Shown piece by piece: positions 11,001 through 23,900 of a DNA stretch of 64,000 nucleotides. Made by a program: the position numbers and the translations under genes. Each line of letters opens with the position of its first letter. Within the stretch, counting starts at the first letter, position 1. This stretch comes from Solanum dulcamara (taxonomy: Eukaryota > Streptophyta > Magnoliopsida > Solanales > Solanaceae). The stretch spans positions 17,764,740 through 17,828,739 of the forward strand of contig NC_077245.1 of the NCBI RefSeq assembly GCF_947179165.1. The letters are read 5' to 3'. The notes under the pieces are model-generated. The model was not told where the DNA came from, made no database searches, and saw nothing but the letters and a program-made list of their open reading frames with translations.

Positions 11001-14000
11001 ACACAAAGATCAAAGTGGGGAATGGAGAGAACAGAATTTTGGAAGGATGTTTGGCATGAGGCAGGTAGGCTAGAGGTCTTGTATCCTGATATATATTCTC
11101 TGGTATCTCACCAATAGAAGACCATAATAGATCATTGGACTCCTCAAGGGTGGAACTTCATTTTTAGAAGACAAATGATTGGGAGATTCAAATGGTAGCA
11201 GATTTTTTCAATACCATTGGGCAATTTAATGGACTGAAGGGTGTCAAGATATTTTGTGGTGGAAAGGCAATCGGAAGGGCAGTTTTAAGGTGGGTTGTGC
11301 ATACAACTGGCTGAACCACACCAATTGGCCTCTAAGTCACTGGCCATTGAGGGGAATCTGGAAGTCAAAAATTCCACTCAAAGTGGCATGTTTTGTCTAG
11401 TTGTTAAGCAAAGAAGTTGTACTGACTCAAGACAACTTAAAGAGGGGGATACCATTATGTTCTAGATGTTTCTTTTGTGGGGAAAGTGCTGAGACAGTTA
11501 ACCATCTCTTTCTACACTGCAAGATCACTGGCCAACTATGGAGGTTATTTCTGAATCTTAAGGGTATGTCATGGACCATGCCTGCCAAGATCACAAAAGC
11601 AATCCAGAGTTGGGAGGAAGTAGGAAAGCAATCCAAAAACAGAGACAGATGGAGAATTGTCCCAGCTAGTATATGGTGGGAAATATGAAAGGAAAGGAAC
11701 TCTAGAGCTTTTGATAGTATAGAGAATAGTATGCAAAAAGTCAAAACTAAATTGTCTTATGCTACTATGTTTTTGGTGTAATCAGTTACACTCAAATGAT
11801 ACTATCTCCATAATTGATGTACTAGACTCAATTTAGTAAAAGATAGTAGGATTTGAAGTACTTGTTGTAAATATTGACTAGTACAGTTTTGGTACTGTCT
11901 TTTGAGGAATATACGGAGTTGCCAGTTTCGAAAAAAGAATAGTTCGTAACAGTTAATTGTTCACTGCCGTTCTTTTTTTGTTTTTGCTTTTCTGGTTTTC
12001 TATGAGAAGAGGACGTATCGGGGCCAGGGGTGCATAATGACATCTTTGCTCATGTGTACACAAATATTTGACCCTTGTTTTCATTATTTTAAACTCGGAA
12101 CAAACCTTGCATGACACAATTTTCATCTGTATATTGCATCCACGGTTAAATGCTTACCTACATGTTCTCCATTCACAAAAGCATGCAAAACATGGCCTAA
12201 GGACTTCACACTTATTGTAGACTGCTGTTCCATCAAATCGTGCTCGATACTGTCATGTGAATTTCATACATATTAGTAAAAGGCAGTTCCTGGAATGCAG
12301 TTACTACTTTGTTTATATCATACTGTGCCAGTAAATTTAGATGAAACGATGTCCGTCAATCCTAGTTTTGATTTATCTAAATATCATTACTTTATTCTTC
12401 TAAGTTGAGTGGAGTATGGAGGATCTTTTGAATTTACCTGGATGTATACCAAAGATAATCAGATACATCCTTCGTAGTATTCATATGCTCCAGTAATACG
12501 TCTGATCTCAGTGAAGTAGAATCAAATTGTGGAATAACCTCTTCAAATTGTTCCCATTTCTCAGCCGCGTCAAACTTAATGGCTGGTATTGCTGTTCTTG
12601 TATTGAATTCTGTGCTTACCTATTACAGATGAACATGCGGACAGTTAATGTCTTCTATGGTTTAAACCAAATCTTAGCTCTTCTCTAAATTAGGGATAAG
12701 GAGATGATAGTGCTTTGGCCTTCTGTCAATCATAAATGGAGCCGTTTGGGAGTAGATCTGGAAAGGTTAACGATTCGTAGAATTGAAAGAATTTTTAAGT
12801 ATGTCAGTATTTACCTTTGCCGTATTGAAGGCTACAGTCTTGCAGTCAGGTAAGATGCTTATAGATTGCCGAGGTAATTCATATGACGAATTCTGAAATT
12901 GCATTACTACACTTTTTCTGTTATCTATGTTGACTAGAAATGCTGCACAAGCTCCAGAATCTCCACTGAATACATAAGCCTGGTTTGTATAGTGCTTGTA
13001 AGCTTTGAGATTGAAATTATTTTTGTAAGAGAGAAAAGTTGCACCTTGAGATGAGGGTTACTCGTGAACTCGGTGGATATTTACCTCTTGTTGTTCTCCT
13101 AAGGACTGCATGGAAGGGAATACAGAAAGTATGGTCTCTGAGCATAACTTCACCGCTTCATGTAACTCTTTCAAATGTCCCCATTTTGGTTGTCTAATTA
13201 AACCTGTCGTAGAATTCTCAATCAGAGCTAGTGAAAAAACTGGAAGCATGAGTAAAACTTGTGGATTACTTACCATACTCATCTAATGGAGCTTGGTCAT
13301 AGTAACTTGTTATCATATATTCCGCAGCAGTCCTGCCAAAATTGGTTCCTCCATGATACTGATAATGGAGCCAGCCAGAGAACCTTGTTAGAGGATGGAT
13401 GATAAAGCAGCTAAAATTTGATACATTGGACTTGGTAGTGAAGTATGTTGGTTCTATTTGTTGTGAGGTAAGTTTCTTTTTTCTTCTTATATTACTTTTC
13501 TTTCTTTTGAGTTAGTAGGTGTCAAATTTACCATATAATAGTTGATGAAGGTTCCATTCTTCCTTGCAATGAAGAGAGCAACATGATATGCCATGTCTTC
13601 TGCTGATCTGAGTGTTGCATTCTGACCATACACTTGATAACTTTGAATACAAAAAAATGAATATCTTTTAGCAACTTCATTTTTTACATAAATAAATAGA
13701 GAGTAGAATAAGAATATAATAGCTTACAAGCTTGTCCAGTTCTCAGTCCAGATTGATGGCTTGTTTGGTGAATTAGGCCCTTTAAATGTTTCTCCACATC
13801 TCAACCCATTGCATGAATTGATCTGGAGCATGTCTAAATAATGCTTTTAAGAAAATGAAATAAATAAAAGTAGTTTAATTAGTCACTCTGTAACTTACAA
13901 CAGGATCAGGAGCATCATCTTGTTTGCACATGCACCATGGAACACCAGTTTGAAGTCCAACAGCCATCTCCGCCGCCCACGAGACGTAAGAAGGACCGTC

Positions 14001-16515
14001 TTCTCCGAATGCTTTTTCTACATTTTGATATTCATTCTCAATCTGCATGAAATATCTAAATTAACCAATACAGCAAAATAATTAATACGTACTAAGAAAA
14101 ATATGGAGAATTCACCTGCGAGAGTATAATTGGACCTCCTTGTGAAGCATATAGTCCTTCTGATTTCATTAGGTTCACTATTTTTGTAGTGAAATTTTGC
14201 ATGTAAAACTGTCAACACACAACTTACACTAGTCATTATCAACCAACTATTTATCATTTTTAAAACATGAAATTAAATGGGAGGAAGAAATTCTAAATAT
14301 TACCTTAAAGGGTTCATTATTTGAGCGGAAAACAACACCAGGGACATCATGTAACCAAAAAGGGAAACCTCTATAAAGATTAAAAAAAACAATTTAGTTA
14401 AGTCAATTTGCCAAAAATAAAATAAAATTAAAGGGGTCAAAAGTTGAATATAGATATACTTTGGACTGAGGGTGCAAAATATCATAAAGTGGAAGCATGT
14501 AAAATTACCCATAAGTCCATTCGCCCTCAATATAGGGCCCAATGCGAAGGCAAGCATAGAGACCTTGTGCTTGAATTTCCTTCATAAATGCTACTATGTC
14601 ACGTCTTCCACTAAAATCATACTGATATCACATTAAAAATTAAAAAAAGAGAAGTTAATTCAGTGGAAAAAAAACATTTGGTGTTCACGCAGAATTCGAA
14701 CAAAAATACCTGTCCAGGTTGGGGTTCATGAAGGTTCCAAAATACATAGGTCTCAATCACATCTATTCCGCCTTGTTTAGCTTTTGATATTAAAGATGGC
14801 CACATCTATAAGAAATAAAATAATGTTTAGAAAAGAGAGCCAACAAAAAAAGGAAAAAAAAAGTCTCTTTTCGAGCCAAAAAACAGATATTATTAAATGA
14901 ATTAGTAGGAGTTGTAATGATTTAAGGAGAATGAGTCAAAGGACATCCTAGTGTGCTAAACGAATAAAGTAATCTTCTAAGAAGAATCAAAGATATATAA
15001 ACGTACAGAACAAACAAATTAAATATAAATTTCAGAAAGTCTACCAAAGCAATATAGTAATGCAAGTATAAAATATTCAACAGAACAAAATATACTAGAC
15101 ACACAATATTCAAACACTCTTGTGCACTCCGAGGTAGAGATAAAGTTTGTGCATATTTTACTCTCTCAAGATTCTATTCGTGAATTTACACTGGATATAT
15201 TTTTATTATAAACAAATGAATAATAATGTAATGGAAGGAAGCAAAAGTAGTGTTAGTGATGGTGAAATTTAATTCGAATTAACACTCACATTTTAAGGGA
15301 GAAGTGATAAACAACACATAGTATAAAGTAATTGTATTTTTCAGAAGAAAGAAAAATCTAGGTAATGAGAACTTCAAACTAGGACTAGGTAACATCTTGA
15401 TTAATGTTATTCTTATTTTATAGAAACCAGACAAAAGAAAGTTTGAAACAACCTAGATAAAATTTGATTTAGATGTAATTTCCAATCAGAGTCTTAATCT
15501 AAGTCCTTACCCACTAATCTAAAAGTCCTATCGACTGGTTTGCGTACCTATGTTATATATTAATCCCACTACGCACTAGAAATTACAAATTGGTCACCTA
15601 CTAATTAATGTCTTGTTCAAAAAAGAATGATCTGTCAGTTTATTTTTGGTCTTTATCCTCTCAAAAAAAATAAAAATAAATCTAATAATATAAAAAATAT
15701 TTAAGCTCTGTATTTGACTCAACACTCTACCTATAAACATATATAGGCGTACTTAATTTGACATATGCTACCGCAAAAAGGGGATTTCCTGACGGCATCT
15801 AAGGAAGGGTCTTTTAAGTTGAACCAACACTTAATTAGTTCCTAAGAAATTAAGGATTCGGGATTGAGTTGGAGCAACAAGTGGTATTTCTACAAGGGAG
15901 GCTATGAATCGTTTTTCTAATATCAAAGCTTTCTCAATCAAACTTGTTGCACTAGACTTGTTTAGTACGATTATATCTCTTATGTAAAAGATTATTTTTA
16001 TTTGTTGTAATAGATATTATATTTTATTTCAAATATCACATTTTAAGAAGGTTTTCTATAAATATCCTTCGAATGATTTGATAGTATAAAAAATTATTTA
16101 GACTAACCATGTATATAACGTAACTCAAACTATTATAAGTACATACACATTTGAATATGTCCATAGAATTTAAGTTATATATTATAGGCTCAATTTCTGC
16201 AAATTAACTATTAAAAAACGTGAAATTTCAACAGGCGTAGTATCTATTCATGAAAACGTTTCCATCAAGCAATTTTTTAGATGAAATCTTAGTCGTAATT
16301 CCGTGTCATTTAATAGTTAGATCATATTGAATGAACAAAGAGAGAGAGAGACATACGTGAGGGGTGCTTCTAGGATAATGAATAGAACCAGAGAATAACA
16401 TCTTCCTTTCCCCATCTATCATCAATGACCTTCCGTCGTAACTAACGTTTGCGCCACGGGCAGACACCGCCATCACCACCAATAAAGCCGCGGCTACCAA
16501 CCACGACATTTCCAT
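8080..16515 (-). CDS. BGAL: Beta-galactosidase A (GH35), 18 exons, lectin domain absent
   Basis: Secreted cell-wall exo-beta-galactosidase; known relatives trim galactosyl residues from pectin and other wall polymers. Exons in coding order: 16357-16515, 14710-14805, 14509-14621, 14304-14370, 14116-14208, 13899-14042, 13728-13822, 13532-13640, 13274-13358, 13085-13203, 12815-12979, 12438-12619, 12158-12249, 9702-9811, 9245-9349, 8846-8947, 8505-8650, 8080-8209. They sum to 2112 bp (703 aa plus TAA), all GT-AG, no stops. A hydrophobic signal peptide (residues 1-21) precedes [17 protein letters not shown]. The GH35 signature [13 protein letters not shown] gives acid/base Glu180; IWTENW gives nucleophile Glu251 (roles from family knowledge). 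The [16 protein letters not shown] motif is present. The protein ends VTTPSLRK just where gene B continues into a linker and lectin domain. Intron 13 holds an L1 fragment. Confidence 0.9.
10190..11790 (+). mobile_element. 5'-truncated L1-type LINE in beta-galactosidase A intron 13
   Basis: Antisense to the host gene. Conceptual translation gives the reverse transcriptase core [13 protein letters not shown] (catalytic YADD, about 10280), then SYLGMPLGG, then the L1 region [20 protein letters not shown] and RRKFLWQG (10556-10921). Finally comes an RNase H-proximal zinc motif of the zf-RVT type (KVACFV, then [21 protein letters not shown], about 11370-11530). The order matches plant L1 ORF2. Frames change at about 10525, 10921 and 11400 and several stops interrupt, so it is dead. 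Endonuclease and ORF1 are missing. I could not fix either end or a target-site duplication; the 3' end is probably near 11780-11840. Confidence 0.85.
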
Positions 16516-17986
16516 CGTCTCTTTACGAAATTAAAACGTAAAAGGAAGCTAGCTTGCTAGCTGATTTTTTACAATATATATACACTTTTATATATGTATA
16601 TAATTGAAGTGAAGCTTAGAAGCAAAAGAAGGAAAAACAAACATGAGTATGAAGAGAGAGAATGAATTTACGGAAGAGGCAAGTTAGAAGTGGGGCTATT
16701 ATATGTTCATTCATGTGAAGTACACTCAATGTAATTATATATGTCCCTTTCTTATCTTTTATACTTCAAATGAAATTTCTCTCTGAAAACTTTAAATTCT
16801 TTTTAAATGAAACTAGCTAGATGGAGGACAGAAGAAAGAGAAGTTATACAAAAAAACATAATGACATTTCCGTGGATACGCATGTGTGGGGAAATTTCAT
16901 GACCCAACTACTAGTCCCGGAGTCAAAAATTGATGATTAAGTGGTTTTTTACTTTCAACTTATTATACGACCAATTTTAATAGCCTAGTTGATTGTTTAT
17001 TTAAATATTTATTTTATTGGTGAGATTTTTAACCTCCATCTTATAATTAAGGTTTTTTCCCTTCTTTTTGTAATCTCAAATAATAATAAAAGGCTTTAAG
17101 TTATTATACATGTGTAGACTTTATTAAGGAATGCTTGCTCCATGTTAAGTAAAACGTCATTTCAAAATACTGGTATAAAGGTTATTACGAAACATTTTTA
17201 TTTTTAAAATTAGAATCCAAAATTTTTAAATATGAGAAAAAATCTCACTAGTCACTCTCCCCCACCTCCTTTGACAGTGTAAGTCCACTAACATACAAGG
17301 CAGACAAGACAATAGTCACATGAAGACATTGCAATTTTGAAAAGTAACCTTAGTAGTGTTTTTGATGGATCTTTGGTCAACCAATTAACAGTTTAAAGGA
17401 CTCTCACTACCGCCAACACAATTTAAAAATTGTTCGAAGCATAATGACATTTAGTTTGATTTGGTTCAATTTTTTTTTTCTTCTTTTCAGTTGTAAATTG
17501 TTTCAATTTGATTATGTTTATCTTTTCTTAGTTGTCCCTTTCATTGGGACACAGTTGAAATTTCCAGGTAAATTTTTGTTGCATAAAGACATTCGAAAAG
17601 TTTATCACACAATTTTTTTTTTGTTTTTATCACATAAAAGTCATTAAACTTTAAACTTTATCATACAAAATATATTTTTTAAATTTTGTATCATATAAAA
17701 GATGTACAAAGTTACTAAAAAGTAAATCTTACTTGAGTTTTTATATTTTGTACCAAAAACATAACATAGCTAGTTAGCTTAATATAACATATTGAATATA
17801 ATGAATTAATTTAAAAAATTACTCTCCACATTTGACCTTTTCGTCTAGAGTAACAATTCAACTTGTAAATTATATAAATGTACACACACTTAACAATGAA
17901 TGTAATCTATACCTTACTTTAATTAATTCTTTAAATCTTCCATTTATGATGAACAAAGAATATATCAGGAGATAAATAGTGTAGTC
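16516..17986. other. Spacer between tandem beta-galactosidase genes
   Basis: 1.47 kb separating the start of gene A from the stop of gene B. The part next to gene A (16516 to about 16750) must contain its promoter and 5' UTR. It has several TATA-like strings on the - strand (16570-16610, and around 16697-16707), none of which I can assign with confidence. The rest is AT-rich without reading frames or recognisable transposon ends. Confidence 0.45.
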
Positions 17987-20900
17987 TCATTTACACTGAA
18001 CATCAACCAGCAAAGACTTGGGAATTCCAGGACAAGGATCACCGCCAAACTTCTTACGTGAATAAGCAATGGTGCATTTCCTTTTCCCTAAACAAGCCTG
18101 CACAATTCAAATTAAAATGAGTTGAATTAATAAATAAATTAGTCATTAATCCGGTCAAATTTATTTAAATGAATAAAGCTAATCATATTTTGATGAGCTA
18201 ATTTCACCACTTTAGAAATGGGGGAAGAATATAATGTACCTTTTCCACAATGGCTTTAGAGTTGGAGGAGTGGCATTGCCCCATGGCATAATCATCACAA
18301 TTACCAGTTGGATTTCCAAAGCTTGCAAACAAAATCTTGGAAATCTTTCTTCTTGGTGGACAACTAAGGTGCACTTTAGGTCTTCTTCCATGGTGCCTTT
18401 CACTAATCTTATGATCCATAGAAGTTCCATATTTCCTCCATAAGTTTACTGGTGGTAGGTTCGAATCTGTGATGTGTGTGCATACTTTAGTGATTGAAAT
18501 TGTGTCAATGGTGATGTTAAGAGGATTTCCTATTTCCTCCTCAAATAACACCAATACATTGTCTTTAGGTTTGAGAAATGACCTTGGAACATTGTACCTA
18601 CAAACACATACACACTTGGAATATTATTGATGCTTATTTAATTGAGTTTTAAGTTTGGTGTACGTACTAATAATAGGTTTAATATTCTACATAGTAGGTT
18701 TCACATAGTAACCTGAAAAATAGATTAATAACATGCTATAACCAGTTAAATTGTACTGATGGCGTAGAGAAAATTGAGTAAAATATATAGTACTTACCAA
18801 GTTTGTGAAGGTACGCCCTGAGAAGTGTGAAATGATAGCCAATATCTTCCTATACTTTGGCCATTAACCCAAGCTTCACCTTTCCCCATGGATCCAAGAT
18901 TTAGAGTAACAGGATCATCACCTTTGGGTGCATCGAAAATGGACTGTATAATTGCAATGTCGAGTTAAATAACAAAATATTAATTTGCAATATAAAGTTT
19001 GTAGAAATATATATATATATATATAACATATTTATATGTACACTTACTTACCTTGTACCATGTGAGTTGTTGTTTAGAAGAGCCTAAATTGCTCCAATTA
19101 GCACTCTTTGCACCTTCTGATGCGTAAATTTGTAACTTTTCCCCCAGCAGTCCAACCTTAAAACATCATGTAATTAAAATAAGATATTAATTCTAACATA
19201 TTTGAATGTTGTCCTAACTACCTTATTTTTCAAGTGTAAAATATTGTTTACACCCTAAGTCAGTGTATAAAAGTTAAATTCAACGTGGTTATTACTTGAT
19301 AACCCCATGAAAAATCAGTGAAGTTTTTGAGGCGTCGATTGTCATCTTGAATCATCACTGAATGTACACCGAGAGATCTACGCTCAAGAAATGCCCCTGA
19401 ATTCTGCATATATAGTAACAGAAAAGTATATTATTATCTATTTGTGTTAATAACAAACAATTTTAAGAAAATTAGACAAAAATATTAGTATTTAAACTAG
19501 GAAAACTCAGAGAAAAAAATAAAATCGAAGATAAAAGTATACTAACCGGTAAACCAACGGTTGCACTCAGAAATGAGATTTGGTTTGTCCCTTTATTAAG
19601 AGGGACCGTGCTTTCTACTGTAAATGATGGATTTCTAAATTGTCCATGACCATAACCTACAAAATAATATGACAATTAACGGTCCAAATTAAAAAAAATG
19701 AACAGACAAGTTAAAACAGTAAAGTTTATAAATGCATATCTAAATAACAACTCTAGTTTGATTTTAGGGCAAACAACACAAATCCCACTAGTTTAGAGTC
19801 TAATTATGTATTTTTCTGTGAGTTTTCAAAATGGTGAAATTACCATTTGTGCCCGATTTTAGTCCCCACATAGATGTACATGGGTCAAAATAGTGTATTT
19901 GTTGTTGATACACTGTATCCAAGTTGATTTGCATGTATCTGGGATACATTGATTCTCTCTTTCTGCCCTATCTCGTTCGCCTCTTTCCTCGACTCTCTTC
20001 GTATCTATATTTCAAAATGTATCTGGTATCCTAAATATAATAATCTAGTATGATTTATAGGTATTTGGGATACACTGCCTCTCTTATTGTCCTTCCTCCT
20101 ATCTTGCTCACCTCTCTCCTTATGTATATATATTTCAGAATGTATCTAGTAGCAAAATTATATGTATATCTAGGTATATCTAACTTGAAATTTGATATTA
20201 ACTATTTTTAATTAGTAAAATAATATGTAATTATTTCAAATTATAAGAAAAAATAATAAATATGATAGAAATGTTTGTGTAATCACATAGTCTTTCCTTG
20301 ATTCTATTATAGAGAAGTGCTCACCCACAAGACGTCCATTGACAAAAGCATGCAAAACATGGCCTAACGACTTCACAATTAATTTAGCCAGCTGCTCCTC
20401 TGACTCCTGCTCCAAACTAAATATCACATAAATTTTGGCTTAAGTTAGTTTAGTTAAGTAACATATAAATATACACTATAGACTAGAGTTATTTGAAATT
20501 AATATTACCTGGTAGTATACCAAAGATAATCAGAGACATCTTTTGTAGTATTTGTTTGCTCCAACAATGTTTGTGATCTCACTGTAGTTGCATCAAATTG
20601 CGGAATTACCTCGTCGAATCGTTCCCATTTCTCAGCTCTATCAAACTTAAACACTGGACTCGGAGTTCTCGTGTTGAATTGTGTACTCACCTAATATATC
20701 ACACATGAATACTGTTCTGTTACTTTACTATTATAATAGATAAAGTCTATACATGAAAATTAACTCAAAAATTGACGTTGAAAATGAATCTACAATACAT
20801 ACCTTGGCTGTATTGAAGGCTACAGTTTTACAGTCAGGCAATATGCTTATAGATTTTGGAGGTAATTGATATGTGGAATTTCGGAAATGCACTGTTACAC

Positions 20901-23900
20901 CTTTATTATTACGATCTGTGTTCACCAGGAATGCTGAACATTTAGTTCCTGAATCTCCGCCGAATACATAAGCCTAATGTATAATTTATGATTACGGTTA
21001 GAAAAAAAGTAAATAGTAAACCAGATCAACCATTTATGAAAAAACAGGGCTTGCGTAATGTATTACCTCCTGTAGTGGACCTAAAGAGTGCATAGTGGGA
21101 AAAGCAGAAAGTATGTCCTCAGAGCATAACTTTACTGCTGCATGTAATTCCTTTAGATGACCCCATTTTGGTTGTCTAATTAAACCTGCTTAACAAATGC
21201 TTATTTATTGAGTTTATATTCTATGCACGGACAATTTACACAACATTAGTAATACGTAACTTAATATAAATGGTAAGTAATCTACTATTACAAGTGAAAA
21301 TTCACCTAACGTGAAGAGTATTGATGTATGTAAGTTAAATTAAGAAAGTGTTATGATAACTTACCATACTCGTCAAGTGGGGCTTGATCATAATAACCTG
21401 TAATCATAAATTCTGCAGCACTTCTGCCAAAATTTGTGCCTCCATGATACTGCTCAGGAAAAGAAGCACAACAAAAACAACGCCTCAATTCCAAATAAAT
21501 TGATATGGGTGGTATTAAGACAATTTCAATTAAAATCTTTTATTGACTACTTATGACTAACATGTAATATAAAATTAATAAGATCAAAATATTTATCATG
21601 AAAATTTACCATGTAATAGTTTATGTAGGTTCCATTCTTCCTGGCGATAAATAGAGCAACCTGAAAGGCAATGTCTTCTGCTGATCTGATCATTGCATAT
21701 TCCCCATACACTTGATAGCTACAAATAAAAACAAACTTTCAGCAAGTTTTAGTTATGAATAATTGTGTGTTTAGTAAAAACTTACAAAATCTGCTTATTT
21801 TGAAGAGTGTTTTGTTAAAAAATATTTTTGAAGAGTAGCAATTTGTGTTGATTAATTAATTTGAAAAACACTTTTTGCAATATTCCGAGCAGAAATTCGT
21901 GTTTGGCCAAGGCTTCAAAAGTGTTTAGGGGGGAATTATTTTTCCAACTTGTGAAAACAACTTCTACTACTATTCCAACCCCACGCCCCCCCCCCCCCCC
22001 AAAAAAAAAAAGAAGAGAAGTCAAGCACCTCAACTCTATAAAAAAATCTCTTCTGTCTCAATTTATATGATGTAATTTGACTGAGTCCAAAGATTGAGAA
22101 ATATGAGAAGACTTTGCAATGTTTCACAGCTAACCTTAAAAAAAGCATACCTTTATGGACTTTTTGCCAAATAAGTGAAACCCAACATGGATAAAATATT
22201 GATAGCGTCACTAAATATTTACCATTATTAAAAAGAAAAGTGAATCATTAAGAGACCGTTTGGATTGACCGAAAAAAGGAGGTTTTAAGTTAGAAAATAA
22301 AAAGTCAAACTTAAATGACTTATAAATTAAAAAATAAAATAGTAGGGAGATTCCTGGGGAATTTTGGAAAAGCGCAAGCTCGGTAGGTTTGAAGTGGCTG
22401 ACTAGGTTATTTAATGTCATCTTTAAGACGGCAACGATGCCCTAAGAATAGAGGTCGAGTGTAATGATCCCCCTATAAAAAAACAAGGGGGAAATCCAGA
22501 GTTGCAACAACTATAGAGGTATCAACCTTCTAAGCCATACTATGAAAGTGTGGGAAAGAGTAGTGGAGATGAGGGTGAGGAGAGGCGTGTCTATTTTAGA
22601 GAACCAGTTCGGATTTATGCCGGAACGCTCAACTACAGAAGCCATCCATTTTATGAGGAGACTGGTGGAACATTTTATAGAGAGGAAGAGAGACTTGCAT
22701 ATGGTATTCATCGACCTAGAAAAGGCTTATGATAAAGTTCCACGAGAGATACTATGGAGATGTTTGGAGGCTAAAGGTGTACCTGTGGCATACATTAGGG
22801 TGATCAAGGACATGTATGAAGGTGCCAAAACCAGGGTAAGGACAGTAGGAGGAGACTCAGAGCACTTCCCAGTTGTGATGGGGTTGCATCACGGATCAGC
22901 TCTCAGTCCATTTTTATTTGACTTAGTGATGGATGGATTGACACGATAAATTCAAGGTGAGGTGTCATGGTATATGCTTTTTGCGGACGACATAGTCCTA
23001 ATCGATGAGACTCGTAGTGGAGTTAACGCTAAACTAGAGGATTGGAGACATACCTTGGACTCTAAAGGGGAGATTGACGATGATGTTACACACCGTATTG
23101 GGGACAGGGTGGATGAAATGGAGGCTCGCTTCCAGTGTGCTATGTGACAAGAAGGTGCTACCACAACTTAAGGGCAAGTTCTACAAAGTGGTGGTTAGAT
23201 CGGCTATGTTATATGGGGCGGAGTGTTGGTCAGTTAAGGTCTCTCACGTTCAAAAGATGAAAGTTGCCGAGATGAGAATGCTGAGATGGATGTGTGGGCA
23301 TACTAGGAGCAACAGGATTAGAAACGAGGCTATTCGGGACAAGGTAGGAGTGGTCTCGGTGGAAGACAAGATGCGTGAAATGCAACTAAGATGGTTTGGG
23401 CATGTGAAGAGGAGAGACACAGATGTCCCAGTTTGGAGGTGTGAGAGGTTGGCCATGGATGGTTTCAGAAGAGGTAGGAGTAGGCCTAAGAAATATTGGG
23501 GAGAGGTGATTAGATAGGACATGACGCAACTACAGTTTACCGAGGACATGACCTTAGATAAGAGGGTATGGATGACCCACATTAGGGTAGAATGCTAGTA
23601 CATAGTCTCGTTATTCTCCCTTATTAGTAAGCGCATTAGCGCACTATAATTTATTGTGCTCTGATTTCTGTTATTATCTATTACTTTCTGTACTTTGATT
23701 ACTCTATTTTATCTCTGTCGCTCTCGTTATTTGCTTTCCCATATAGCTTTGAATTTCTTAGCCTTATCTAACCTCCTTTTATGTTTTTATTGAGCCGAGG
23801 ATCTTTCGGAAACAGCCGTCCTACCTTGGTAGGAGTAAGGTCTGCGTACACTTTACCCTCCCCATACCCCACGTTGTAGAATTTCACTGGGTTGTTGTTA

